DNA of 64,000 nucleotides from Glandiceps talaboti (Eukaryota > Hemichordata > Enteropneusta > Spengelidae), in assembly GCF_964340395.1 (NCBI RefSeq), contig NC_135551.1:876001-940000 (forward strand). Direction: 5' to 3'. Shown piece by piece: positions 1 to 12,010 of the stretch. The notes beneath the pieces are model-generated. The model did no database searches. It was given only the letters and a program-made list of their open reading frames with translations, and was not told the DNA's origin. Each line of letters opens with the position of its first letter. Position 1 is the first letter of the stretch. The position numbers and the translations under genes are program-made.

Positions 1-190
1 CGAAATTTGTAATAACGCCGATATTTGTAATAAAAATCACGTTTTTCGTGTAATAAAACCGACATTTGTAATAATTGCCGAAATTTGTAATAATTTCTAT
101 GAACGACAAATGTAATAAAACTTGCCGATATCTGTAATAAATTTCAGAAAAAAAATGTAATAAAATTGCCGAAATTTGTAATAAAAAATT
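1..190. repeat. Degenerate minisatellite, TTTGTAATAA family
   Basis: Units of about 20-23 bp built on the core CGACATTTGTAATAA recur with mutations from the first base to about 190. The same unit forms a longer array at 1489-2063 and appears in the opposite orientation at 3340-3463. The window starts inside this array. No coding potential is credible. Confidence 0.8.
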
Positions 191-365
191 ACATTAAGGA
201 GGGTCCTTGCTTTCACACTAAAACATGGGTTATCTAAATAAAGAAATACAAGATCGCAAAAACATCACGTCAAACGAAAGTGGATTTAACAAGCATTAAT
301 TGAATTGGTTAATATAATAATTAATTGAACAATTAAACAAGTTATTATTATTTCAATCAATCCGC

Positions 366-367
<2 letters not shown>

Positions 368-449
<82 letters not shown>

Positions 450-475
450 TGTATGTATGTATGTATGTATGGTAT
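368..475. repeat. (ATGT)n microsatellite
   Basis: Two runs of ATGT tetranucleotides are separated by a one-unit irregularity near 418. The open frame over it, rich in Thr-His-Tyr-Ile, is an artefact of the repeat. Confidence 0.95.
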
Positions 476-532
476 GTGATGAGGAAGTTTAAGAATGATT
501 GAACAAACAAACGAACGAATTAACGAACAAAG

Positions 533-892
533 AAATGAATGAATGAATGAATGAATGAATGAATGAATGAATGAATGAATGAATGAATGAATGATCGAAC
601 AAATTAATTAATTAGTTAATTGATGGGTGGATGCCATTCACTTGAAGGAACTAATTAATTGATGGATGGATGGATGAATGAATGCATGAATGAATGAATG
701 AATGAATGAATGAATGAATGAATGAATGAATGAATGAATGAATGAATGAATGAATGAATGAATGAATGAATGAATGAACGAACGAACGAACAAATTAATT
801 AATGGTTGGATGGATGGATGGATGGATGAATGAATGAATGAATGAATGAATGAATGAATGAATGAATGAATGAATGAATGAATACTGCGTAA
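533..892. repeat. (GAAT)n composite microsatellite
   Basis: Three GAAT/TGAA runs (about 533-592, 674-780 and 822-882) are joined by GGAT-rich and AATTAATT linkers. The linker AATTAATTGATGG recurs, which suggests that the whole block was duplicated and then diverged. Ser-Phe-Ile-His open frames here are repeat artefacts. Confidence 0.95.
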
Positions 893-1488
893 TTCGTAGC
901 GGAGTTTTGTTATATTTTGCAAGCTGCCGTGGATACTGAGCAATTCGACAGAATATATTAGAAAATATGTGTTCGCATGACATTTACATGGAATTTGTGA
1001 GATTTGTCGCCACTGATGTGTATCGATTTGACTTATACTATCAATGTTTGAGTACAGCAGCCCCCTTCCATATCATTACAGTGATTTTCTATTCTTCATT
1101 AATCTATTCAATTTTAGTGGCGTTTTCGAGGATGTGCATGGTTTAGTGAGCTGTGCACTATGGGTAGTAGTTCATCATTTTAAATCTGATAGGGAAGGGA
1201 TTTCAGGGATAGTTGACCAGTGGAGCCGGGAATGAGTTCATGAGTTCTGATTTATTTAGATGAAGGACAGAAAAAGGGGAGAATAACGTCTCCCCAATCC
1301 CTTTCTCTAAAATAATGAAATCTTATCTCCATTTCAATTAAATCATTATTTTGTGTATTTCAATTTTGAACTTGTAGAATGTTTTATAATAGCACAACCA
1401 AATGTTGTTGTGGCCACTATATATAACATTGCAACTTGTTTTGTATATTTACAGAGACTTGTACCAATTACGAATATACTTGTAATAA
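893..1488. other. Low-information intergenic sequence
   Basis: A 63-codon open frame lies at 1044-1235 (+), but it shows no recognisable domain, splice partner or composition bias. I see no supported gene. Confidence 0.5.
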
Positions 1489-2063
1489 AGTTGTTGAAAA
1501 CTTGTAACAAAATTGCCGACCTTTGTAATAAACTAACGATAATTGTAATAAAATTGCCGACATTTGTGATAAACTGACGACATTTGTAATAAAATTGCCG
1601 ACATTTGTAATAAACTGACGACATTTGTAATAAAATTGACGACATTTGTAATAAACTAACAACATTTGTAATAAAATTGACGACATTTGTAATAAACTAA
1701 CGACAATTGTAATAAAATTGCCGACATTTGTAATATAACGTTGCCGGCATTTGTAATAACTTATTAACGACATTTGTAATAAAATTGCCGACATTTGTAA
1801 TAACATTGCCGACATTTTTAATAAACTAACGACATTTGTAATAAAATTGCCGACATTTGTAATAAACTAACGACATTTGTAATAAAATTGACGACATTTG
1901 TAATAACATTGCCGACATTTGTAATAAAATTGCCGATATTTGTAATAAACTAACGACATTTGTAATAAAATTGACGACATTTTTAATAAACTAACGACAT
2001 TTGTAATAACATTGCCGACATTTGTAACACAATTGCCGACATTTGAAACGACATTTGAAGTAA
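1489..2063. repeat. Minisatellite of 20-23 bp units (CGACATTTGTAATAA core)
   Basis: About 25 tandem units alternate between two linkers, AAATTGC and ACTAA, after the shared TTTGTAATAA core. Both strands have short open frames through it only because the unit lacks stops in some frames. The related array in inverted orientation at 3340-3463 means that 1489-3463 is flanked by inverted copies of one satellite. Confidence 0.9.
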
Positions 2064-3339
2064 AACTGACAGTAAAAATTTACAAAATAAGTGCCTCATC
2101 TTCACCAATCCTAGATTTCAACAAATTAAACACCTGGATCTAAGAAACTTTATCAAAATTCCCTGTGTAAGAACTTATTCTACAAGTTAAGCCAGGGAAG
2201 TTTTGCGCCGGTATTTAGCACCAAAAATTGATACAGAACTATATTGTTATGTATTTACTTCTATGATTCAAATCCAAAATTCTTCCTTTATATATCAGAG
2301 TTTATCGTTGGTTGGCCTGTCATAGGTTTGTGTTAATAAAACCATCAGGCAAATATTGGCAAGCGATTATGTTTCTTTTTATACATAAGTACAATTAGTT
2401 CACAGACCAACAATAATCGAACCTGGAAACTGGTATGTGTGTCGCTAGACTTTGGTGAGATATAGTGATATACAGTATCCATAACACCAAGTGTCCGTAA
2501 TGTATGATGTCTGAAATATTCGCCTTTATGCATATTAATCTCTTCACACTCACGGACAAGAATATGTCCCTGTAGACTTATTGATATACTAACTAATTTG
2601 TTTTAAAAAAATACTCATACCAATTACTTCTCAAGCCATTATGAAGCTTTCAATTTTTGCCCCCAAATGCACTCTAAATTGGTTGTGAAATCGCCGTTTC
2701 TAAGATTTCTAGAGAAATCAGTTTGTTGGTAGTCAAACGACCAGCTAACCAACCAACCAACCAACCAACACTTTGTCCGCAATGATTAAAATATATACAT
2801 TCGATCATACAACCACGAAGTGTTGATCAAGTGATGGATTGATGATGCTAGTTCGTATATTCACTCATCACTCAGAAGCCTTCACAATCACAAACAACTC
2901 ATACATTCGCCGCTTGTACACTAGAGGAAGTAAGATTTAAGAACTAGATAAAATCAGGTTAGAAAACAGATTGAAATTACTTTTTAGCTACCCTCCATAC
3001 GCCCGTCTTTCCATCCCTCCGTCAGTCAGTCAGCCAGCCAGTCAGTCAGTCAGTCAGTCAACCAACCGACCAGCCAGCCAACCAACCAACCAACCAGCCA
3101 ACCAACCAACCAACCGACAAGTTATCTTTTGACAAAGTCAATTTAACAACACGTCCACCAATGATCAAAATTTACATTCGTTCAAGAAAGCACGACGTGT
3201 TCATCAAGTGAATTATGATTTGAACTGATGGGTCGGTACATGAGTACTGCTGGGTATATAATGTAGGTACTAGTAGGTAAGTAAGTAGCTAGGTAGATAA
3301 GTAGACTTATTATTGATTGATTGATTGATTGATTGATTC
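2064..3339. other. Intervening sequence with small tetranucleotide runs
   Basis: No gene is recognised. CCAA runs occur near 2744-2768 and 3058-3118, CAGT/CAGC runs at 3023-3060, GTAG/GTAA-rich sequence at 3260-3300 and a (GATT)n run at 3313-3338. A TCATCAAGTGA-type phrase recurs near 2824 and 3199 beside CCAACC runs, suggesting that this piece was itself duplicated. Confidence 0.55.
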
Positions 3340-3463
3340 ACAGAATTTATTACAAATGTCGTCAGTTTATTACAAATATCGGCAATTTATTACAAATGTC
3401 GGCAATTTTATTACAAATTTCAGTTTATTACAAATTTCGGCAATTATTACAAATGTCGGTTGT
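3340..3463. repeat. Inverted copy of the TTTGTAATAA minisatellite
   Basis: TTATTACAAATGTCGG units (about six) are the reverse complement of the units at 1489-2063. This forms inverted arms around about 1.3 kb of non-satellite sequence, as a foldback-type element would. Confidence 0.85.
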
Positions 3464-4436
3464 ACAGAGCTCTCTACAGAAGTAACACTGCCCAAAGTCA
3501 ATGGAGTCAAGATGAGAGACCACTTCACATAAATCAGTTGGAATTACATACAGACACGACATGCGACGACTAATATTACACTGCATTTTGTACTTTACTT
3601 AGTGTCATAATAAATCACAGAGCAAAATCGTCCAATATTAGCATACATTGTAGACTTCATTTGTTTAAAGAAGTAACCCTGAACTTTGACTCTGGAAACC
3701 CTCTGTATCTAGGAAACTAAACACACTTACACAATCAAATGGAATTTTGTGTCCAATGCACACAAAAGTTGTTGTGACTTTAAACAACTTTAAACAACTC
3801 TCATGTACTGGTATGTTAGCCGGCAAATGTGTGGAAAGAACAGGATCCTGGCAACAATTTTCCCTAAGTTCCATATGTATGTATACTATAGCTTGGCTAT
3901 CTGACTTGACATACTGACAATTAACATTTTCAAGCCAGAGAGCCAAAAATATTTACAACATAATCATATCACATTAAATAAATAAACTGTTCAATCTCTT
4001 ATAACACACACAGTCACTGCTTGCCAGTTGTATACCATGGAAATTGTACTGTAACATCATGTAATATACATGTTCTGCTATCATAATATAGCCAAGCTGT
4101 TTTCCTCACATCTTCAAATAAAATATATAGAAACAGCAAATCAGAAAACAGAAAAATTAAGTAACTATTTTTTAAATCAGCTAGGAATGTGTACTTACCA
4201 AACAAACAAGGAAACATATCTCAAACAATAAATTCATACACATTTGTAATAATACACATGCATGCACTTTGACAACATCTAGTACAAATGGTCAACATTC
4301 AGATATATTATGGGATCTGCTTACCTTGCAGCAAATGGTTTAATACTTCATTTTGCAGTTTGTGAGAGGTACACAGCTAGTAGACTTCTGCAAGCTGTCT
4401 TTTGGGTTTCTGGCAAACCATTTCGATTCCAGCAAA
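3464..4436. other. Sequence without a recognised feature
   Basis: AT-rich sequence with only short open frames (66-93 codons) that show no domain signature. I see nothing to annotate. Confidence 0.4.
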
Positions 4437-5765
4437 TTTGCAGTAAACTTGCAGCAGAAATATATTTGTTAAAGGGTGTACCCACAGGACAGTCCTATAG
4501 GGAATGTTGACGGTCCTACAGGAAAGTCCTATAGGAAATGTTGATGGTCCTACAGGACAGTCCTATAGGAAATGTTGACGTTCCTACAGGACAGTCCTAT
4601 AGGAAATGTTGACAGTCCTACAGGAAAGTCCTATAGGAAATGTTGATGGTCCTACAGGACAGTCCTATAGGAAATGTTGACGGTCCTACAGGACAGTCCT
4701 ATAGGAAATGTTGACGGTCCTACAGGACAGTCCTATAGGAACTGTTGACGGTCCTACAGGACAGTCCTATAGGGAATGTTGACGGTCCTACAGGAAAGTC
4801 CTATAGGAAATGTTGACGGTCCTACAGGACAGTCCTATAGGAAATGTTGACGGTCCTACAGTACAGCCCTATAGGAAATGTTGACGGTCCTACAGGACAG
4901 TCCTATAGGAAATGTTGATGGTCCTACAGGAAAGTCCTATAGGAAATGTTGACGGTCCTACAGGTCAGTCCTATAGGAAATGTTGACGGTCCGACAGGAA
5001 AGTCCTATAGGAAATGTTGACGGTCCTACAGGAAAGTCCGATAGGAAATGTTGACGATCCTACAGGACAGTCATGTAGGAAATGTTGACGGTCCTATAGG
5101 ACAGTCCTACAGGAAATGTTGACAGTCCTACAGGAAAGTCCGAAAGGAAATTTGCAGTAAATTTGCAGCAGAAATATATTTGTTAGAGGGTGTACCCACA
5201 GGACAGTCCTATAGGGAATGTTGACGGTCCTACAGGAAAGTCCTATAGGAAATGTTGACAGTCCTACAGGAAAGTCCTATAGGAAATGTTGACGGTCCTA
5301 CAGGACAGTCATGTAGGAAATGTTGACGGTCCTATAGGACAGTCCTATAGGAAATGTTGACGGTCCTACAGGACAGTCCTATATGAAATGTTGACGGTCC
5401 TACAGGACAGTCCTATAGGGAATGTTGACGGTCCTACAGGAAAGTCCTATAGGAAATGTTGACGGTCCTACAGGAAAGTCCTATAGGAAATGTTGACGGT
5501 CCTACAGGACAGTCCTATAGGAAATGTTGACGGTCCTACAGGAAAGTCCTATAGGAAATGTTGACGGTCCTACAGGACAGTCCTATAGGAAATGTTGACG
5601 GTCCTACAGGACAGTCATGTTGGAATAACTGGCAACCTACAGTACAATCGTATAGGAAATGTTGACAATCCTACAGGACAGTCCTGTTCTCGTAGGCAAT
5701 AGTGACAATCTTAAAGGACAGGCCTGTAGGGATTGTGGCAGTCTCACAGGACAGCTCTATAGGGA
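4437..5765. repeat. 34-bp minisatellite with internal TCCTATAGGA palindromes and block duplication
   Basis: More than 30 units of about 34 bp alternate TCCTACAGGA and TCCTATAGGA half-palindromes, with AATGTTGACGG between them. The lead-in sequence at 4437-4500 (TTTGCAGTAAACTTGCAGCA, continuing to GTGTACCCACAGG) is repeated almost exactly at 5150-5213 inside the array. The array therefore grew at least once by duplication of a block of about 700 bp. After about 5600 the units decay. Confidence 0.92.
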
Positions 5766-5861
5766 ATTGTGGCACAGATAAACATTTGGGTTATAGTACA
5801 TTCCAACAGGAAGCATAGCTTAGGTACTCTTTGGCTTAATTTGTCTGTCAGTGTAATATAC

Positions 5862-6040
5862 TAGTATTAAAGTGTATGTAAATAGGTTTCCAAAGTTTCT
5901 GACTTTTTGCCTGCAAATGACGTAGTTTTCATAGGTGATTAAAGATTTGTGTGATATTTTTGACAAAAGTACGATATTAATTATAAAAAAAATTATTTTT
6001 TGGGAAAAATTCCGGAAATTGCCGAAGTTGTTTATTAGTC
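5862..6040. repeat. Left arm of a long inverted repeat (partner 9215-9370)
   Basis: The segment containing TATGTAAATAGGTTTCCAAA and TTTTCATAGGTGATTAAAG occurs in reverse complement at about 9215-9370, with roughly 85 percent identity by eye. The arms bracket about 3.2 kb that includes a hairpin-ended repeat copy and the candidate exon at 7872. Confidence 0.75.
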
Positions 6041-6210
6041 CAGTCAAAATATGGAATGACCCATCACTAATTGCAACAGAATTTATTTTTTCACCATGAT
6101 CTTCAGATTGGTCCTCATAAAGAAATTTCAAAAGTCCTCCTCAATCTAAGTGGTGGAACAGTATCTAATTTGCATAAATCCAAAATGGCCGACAAAACAA
6201 CTCTATTTAT

Positions 6211-6990
<780 letters not shown>

Positions 6991-7860
6991 CTGACACAGT
7001 GAGAACAGTACATTGTTGATTAACTATAATGTTTACTTTACTATTTCCTCTGGTGGTAAAGCCTGTAGCATGGCCAGTTTGGTTTATGACTTGATTATGT
7101 AATATGTTGTAAGACAGCTGTTTCATCACCTACCCATATAAACTGAATATAGCTTGTGTTTAAAATATTACAATAAGACAACCAAGAAAGTTAAACATGT
7201 TACATTGGTATGACTTGGTTCCAAATTGATTTTAAAAAATAAAGAAGTACAAAACCATGTAGACACATCCCTTTAAAGTTTGATTAGGATGTTGCTATAC
7301 TTGTCTTGTACACTTCCAACATAGGATGGCTGGATTATGATGATGGAAATTAGGTATGAAAATTTTGTTTTGGTTACAACTTTAAATCTTCAAAAAATTA
7401 TATATCTATCATTGCCCTGAACATGAAGTTGTGCGGCAACGCAATATTTGCGCTATTTTTATATATTTATCATATATTTAACTAAATTTCAGTTTTAATC
7501 AACCTTTATGAAGTATTTAGATATGTTAATCTAGGTAGTTTGACTTGTGGAGTGTACAGTAGTCATAACAGACGTAATTGGTATGGTGCAATTTGCATAA
7601 ATTAAATATGGCTGCCAAAATGTCGATTTTTCATGTTTCTATACTTGTTTTCTCCTTCAGAACCAGTATTCATACATTAAATCAAAATAGTTTCCACTGT
7701 GAATACATATATCACATGAAGCAACACAGGAAGTAGTCTAGGTAGTTGTAAAATTAAATATGTATTTCATGACGTCACAACCGGAACGAACTTCAAATAT
7801 GTCCAATTACATAACAAGGGATAGCCATTCTAGTGGAACCACGTTCCACTATTTAGAATT
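6991..7860. other. AT-rich sequence, no gene seen
   Basis: Diffuse similarity to HR1 tails is possible, but neither domain nor repeat structure is clear. Confidence 0.4.
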
Positions 7861-7871
7861 CAAAATTGACA

Positions 7872-8032
7872 ATGACAACAATACATGCAGATGATGCGGT
7901 AGTGGGGGATGCTTGTATTGTACCGTTTCTGTATGAACCACTACAAAACCACGACTACAGCAATCCACAACTGCAGACATGCATAATGGTCGTTGACGAT
8001 GTTATTGTCGACAGACTAAATAATACTGTCTG
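7872..8032 (+). CDS. Candidate first coding exon, possibly a P2X7-like zinc-domain protein
   Basis: An open frame starts at ATG 7872 and runs 53 codons plus two bases to a good splice donor (CTG|GTAAGTT, cut after 8032). The peptide is acidic and hydrophobic and contains FLYEPLQN near residue 19 and DRLNNTV at its end. Many invertebrate proteins annotated as P2X purinoceptor 7-like carry a Phe-Glu-Pro motif and then a segment of the type RLxNTxWC, just before a Cys-rich zinc-binding domain, and the exon's ends resemble these two segments. No downstream Cys-rich exon was found in the next kilobase, so the assignment rests on short motifs plus one donor site. It could be a host gene, a relic, or a chance frame. 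Confidence 0.33.
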
Positions 8033-9214
8033 GTAAGTTATGATAATAAAAAGTAGATATTTTAAATTAGCAGTATCATGAAGGAAAACATTGGGTAGAA
8101 ATTTCGAAAGTAGTTGTTCCATTGAGATCATAACACCGTAACAGTAGTACTATTTAGTGGGGTTATATGGACTTACTGACTACCTGACTACACAGTGTGT
8201 GTGTACGTACGCTAACTGTGTTTGAAACGCCATTCATATATTTCATGTGAACGTCTATGTAAAAATTGAAGGTATGATCGGTTGTCAATCTTTAAAGGGT
8301 TTTGTGAAATCATCATTACCAGAAAAAATCAGAACAGTTCAGGAACGGCCAAATAATTTATTGACGGTGAGCACTGAGCATACACTGCGTTCCAGGGTAG
8401 CAGGGCGACTCGGAGGCCGGGCTCGGAGGTCTACCGTTAGAGCACCCAGTACAGCCGCACGACGTGTGAGTAGACACGCCCCGGAGAACACGCTAGTATA
8501 CAGCCTGACGAACCTCTGGCTCTGTTCTCACTCTCAGTCACATCCAACTGCGCTCAACCTTACGAACAATGCATTAAATTTTGCATTTATAAATGACTGG
8601 TCTTCATTCACTGACAAGGAAGCCAAGGTCATACAATAAGGTCATGAATATGTCTAAAAGGAAGTGCACTGTACTGCATGTATATAGTACTGTAGTACGT
8701 ATGAGCGTGTTTCATTTTTGTTGTTCATCAGCGCTGTGAGCCGGTACGAAGATGTTGCTATCGCAAGTAAAAATCCCCATTATGTGGTACCAGCTCATAA
8801 CTTTATACTAGTATGTTCTTTGAAAGTGTAATTTATGTTTCTTATCTGGTGAAGTAACTTTCAATTCAACATTAGAACTCGTAATCACAGCCAACAAAAG
8901 AAACGTCATCGTTGTACATGTATGTAGTACACCATGCACGAGGACGCAAGATGTTATAATTCATGATCATTTGTTGTGAGTTTGAGAGCTGTGCAGTACT
9001 AAGACATCATTGAAAACGTTTGGAAACTTATCCTCTGTATGTTGAAAAGAAGCAGGCTGATTTACTTCCAAGTCTTTTTGTGAGAAAATCAGTGTAGACT
9101 CGATCGTTGACATCCCCAATCACTCAACGCTCAGGCATGGTTAAAAAACATATACGCCGCGATCGTGTTCCAGCTGTGACGCAATTTTCCGAAGACTCCC
9201 AAAGCAAAATGCTC
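8033..9214. other. Intergenic or intronic sequence with a relatively GC-rich patch at 8370-8530
   Basis: A 130-codon open frame (8247-8639, +) runs through the GC-rich patch. Its middle is Arg-rich (GRLGGRARRSTVRAPS) and carries no known domain. It could hold a further exon of the 7872 candidate, but I find no phase-compatible acceptor that keeps the frame open. Otherwise nothing is supported. Confidence 0.35.
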
Positions 9215-9370
9215 ATCGCAGATTTCCAAAAAATTCAATTTTTCATTATTAATATCGTAGTTTTGTAAAAAATGTCATACAAACCTTTAATCACCCATGA
9301 AAACTACATTTGCAGGCAAAAAAATATTTGGAAACCTATTTACATACACTTTAACATAGATAGCATTTTT
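9215..9370. repeat. Right arm of the inverted repeat paired with 5862-6040
   Basis: Reverse-complement match to the left arm, including TTTGCAGGCAAAAA and CCTATTTACATACACTTTAA. Confidence 0.75.
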
Positions 9371-9469
9371 GACATTTGTGATCTATATAAACTAAGGATT
9401 TCTTAGTACATTGTAAGTCTTGAAGTCCTTTAGGACATGCACAAACAGACGGACACACACACACACAGT

Positions 9470-9639
9470 GGTGCTCAACAGGGCACATTGGAATTTCTCT
9501 ATAGAAAAAATGCCCTGTAGGTAGCTCAACAGGACAAGTTTTTTCCTATAGGACAAAAAGGCCCAATAGGGAAGCTCAAGAGGGCAAATTTTGCCATATA
9601 GGATCCTATAGGGCAACTCAGTGTCCTATAGAGTTTTTT
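9470..9639. repeat. Short block of CCTATAGG-type repeats related to the 4.4-5.7 kb minisatellite
   Basis: CCTATAG, GGGCA and CAACAGGGCA phrases recur roughly every 30-40 bp. The palindromic half-sites resemble those of the 34-bp array, but in a different spacer. It lies directly outside the inverted-repeat arm and before HR1 copy B. Confidence 0.55.
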
Positions 9640-9686
9640 TAGCAAAGCTGAACTGAAAATTCAGAAGTACTATTGGCATGGCAAAG

Positions 9687-9757
<71 letters not shown>

Positions 9758-10610
9758 GTGTAAACAACTTAAACTCAAAAACTGTGAACCAATTGCTTTG
9801 ATATTTGGTGGTCACGTTACTTCTGGTGTCTAGTTGGGAAATTGTTCAAATGAAAATGATTGCATCAGAGATGTGGGTTTTGGGTCAAAAAACTTAAACT
9901 CCAAAACTACTGGACAGATTGGCATGAAATTTGGTGGGAACATTCTTAGATGTGAGTAAATTAAGATTTGTTCATGACACGATGATTTCCTTAGTAATAT
10001 GCAAATTAGGGCTAAAAATGTGTCTTTTTGGTCAAAAACCTCATTAATGGGACAAGCCATTAAAGAAGCAAGTCCACTTGTTATCAAAGAGTACCAATAT
10101 TTACACATGTGATGATGGGCTCTTACATAACACAAGTAAACAGTGTAGTTCACAGCGTAAGATCATTTCTAAGGAGTGGGTCAATTGAGGCAAACCTTAT
10201 CTCCGTCTTATATCAGTTGTTATCAATTTATTAGGCTATTATAAGTAACACTACAAACAGCTTTAGAGATGCAAACAACTTTTATGACACCCGTTTTCGT
10301 CAGGCAAGCCCGCGGGTTTGTTGCACTTGGACCGTTAATGGCTTGTGAATGTCATGATAATTCCAAAACTACTCAGCAGATTGGGCTGAAATTGAACAGG
10401 GGTGCATCTATGGGTGTATAGATGAAGATATATTAATCAATTAATATATTAATGATCTCATCAGAAATTAGGTGTAAAAATGTGAATTTTGGTCAAAAAT
10501 TTACATCTCATAAAGTACTTGGTCAGTGAGACTGAAACTTGATGATATGGATAAACATTTTTTAAAAACTGTACAGTTGTGCTACAACGCCATTGGCAGT
10601 ATTTTTTTGT
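9640..10610 (+). repeat. HR1 copy B with both ends
   Basis: It opens with TAGCAAAGCTGAAC, a mutated hairpin, then a (TCTG)n run (9690-9757), then the GATTG..TTTGGTGG phrases. It closes with GTACAGTTGTGCTACAACGC, an ATT-spaced GCC/GGC mini-hairpin and a T-run. The 14 bp at each end form an imperfect inverted repeat. An unrelated 0.3-kb element interrupts it at 10042-10359. Confidence 0.8.
10042..10359. mobile_element. Small MITE-like insertion in HR1 copy B
   Basis: Comparison with copies A and D shows that about 318 bp are extra between GTCAAAAAC and ATAATTCC. The insert ends look inverted: GGACAAGCCATTAA near the left and TTAATGGCTTGTGAATG near the right. No open frame is present. Class is unknown and the target-site duplication was not resolved. 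Confidence 0.55.
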
Positions 10611-10845
10611 AAGTGCTAGCTGACTTGGACACCCAGCCAAGTTCAAGGATCGATATCCAATCAGATTACAAAAAATTACAGATGACTTGCTCTAGGGGTC
10701 AAGAAACTTTACTACTCTAAAGAACATGAATTTGAAATCAGTATACTAATACATGCGAAGGCAAACTATCGGTAGGCTGCTAAAAAGGGTCCAGTTGGAC
10801 CGATAAAAATAGGTCTGTTTGTTTTCTGTTCTATACTTGAGTAAA
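10611..10845. other. No feature seen
   Basis: Short unique-looking spacer between HR1 copy B and the 76-bp tandem array. Confidence 0.4.
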
Positions 10846-10848
10846 TCA

Positions 10849-11068
10849 ACTATGTTTAGACCACAGACTATACAATAACATGACGTGCCATATGAACTGC
10901 ATACATACATATGCTATCACCAGTAATGTGTTTAGACCACAGACTATACGATAACATGACGTGCCATATGAACATATGCTATCACCAGTAATGTGTTTAG
11001 ACCACAGACTATACGATAACATGACATGCCATATGAACTGCATACATACATATGCTATCACCAGTAAT
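10849..11068. repeat. Tandem array, about 76-bp unit, three copies
   Basis: GTTTAGACCACAGACTATAC recurs at 10853, 10929 and 10996 (the middle unit lacks a few bases), each followed by CATATGAAC and ATGCTATCACCAGTAAT. Confidence 0.9.
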
Positions 11069-11184
11069 GTCAACAATCCAAATATGCAGTAAAATTCAGG
11101 GCATTTCTTTACATTTTTATAAATGCTAATTCAACAATGTAAGTAAACTGTAAGCTATGTCATGCCGTTCCACCCTCACCGGCC

Positions 11185-11400
11185 TCCTCTTACATTTTTG
11201 GATCTGAATGTGAATCCCCGAGTCCTTACAAAATACAGGTACAGGCCAGGCCAGGTCAGGTATCAACTGAATATTTGTATTTGATTCACATTCAGATCCA
11301 AAGATGGGAATCATATTTTGTGATTAGTTGTCAGGTTATTTTTTCTGAGCAATTCACCATCAGTTTGGATTCGCATTCAGATCCAAAGATGTGCATCCGT
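11185..11400. repeat. Imperfect inverted and direct repeats of a GGATCTGAATGTGAAT phrase
   Basis: GGATCTGAATGTGAATCC (about 11200) faces GATTCACATTCAGATCC (11282) and a second copy near 11370. A further direct copy is at 12648-12735, together with the same CCTGGCCTGGC/TACCTGTACCTG block in the opposite orientation. It looks like a dispersed repeat in two orientations. Confidence 0.65.
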
Positions 11401-11894
11401 CAATATTTTTGGTCTAGATTTTTGATTAGTTGTCAGGTTATTTTTTCTCAGCAATTCGCTATCAGTTATCTTTGTTTTCAAAATCACCATGCAAATAGTG
11501 TCTTCTGTTCTAGGAATTACATCCCCAAAGATAAATAACGATCTAGCAGGTGACTCTGTTTCACGACTGGAAATCTGTTGCCCTATTACTTAGAAGGGTA
11601 AACCTTTGGTAGTTTGCAAAATTGATAAAAGCATTGTGAAAATGAATGTCCTCTGTATGTCCTAGTTTTTTGTTGAGATGTCATGTTTATATAAATGCAT
11701 TGAAGATGAAAAGGTCAAAGGTTATTCAGTGGCCACATGTATAGTAGCTGTTGTTAAAATTTAACTAGTGAAACATTGAGTGTAATAATAAGAATGTTTC
11801 GAAGTTAGCTTATATTAAATCTGTTTTATATGAATGTTCAAAATTACATTTTAATATGTATTTTATACATATACGTATATATTCTCGGTTACCC
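11401..11894. other. No feature seen
   Basis: AT-rich, no convincing open frame or repeat. Confidence 0.4.
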
Positions 11895-12010
11895 AGAGTC
11901 TTGCTGTTGAGGGCTCGACCCCCAGTAGGGGTGGACCCAGACTTTTGCTGTTGAGGGCTCCACCCCCAGTAGGGGTGGACCCAGACTTTTGCTGTCAATG
12001 GCAAGAATCC
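11895..12010. repeat. Tandem duplication, about 49-bp unit
   Basis: AGGGCTCGACCCCCAGTAGG and AGGGCTCCACCCCCAGTAGG are each followed by GGTGGACCCAGACTTTTGCTG. Two full units and parts of a third are present. Confidence 0.85.

Noticed and set aside
286-983. Minus-strand Thr-His-Tyr-Ile and Ser-Phe-Ile-His repeat proteins
   Set aside because: Direct translations of (ATGT)n and (GAAT)n microsatellites.
1346-1815. Overlapping open frames on both strands through the 20-23 bp minisatellite
   Set aside because: Periodic residues follow the satellite unit and no domain is present.
4488-5640. Palindromic units considered as regulatory operators
   Set aside because: Array length, drift and block duplication fit a satellite, and no adjacent gene is supported.
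8247-8639. 130-codon Arg-rich frame
   Set aside because: GC-rich patch without known domain or splice signals that fit the 7872 exon phase.
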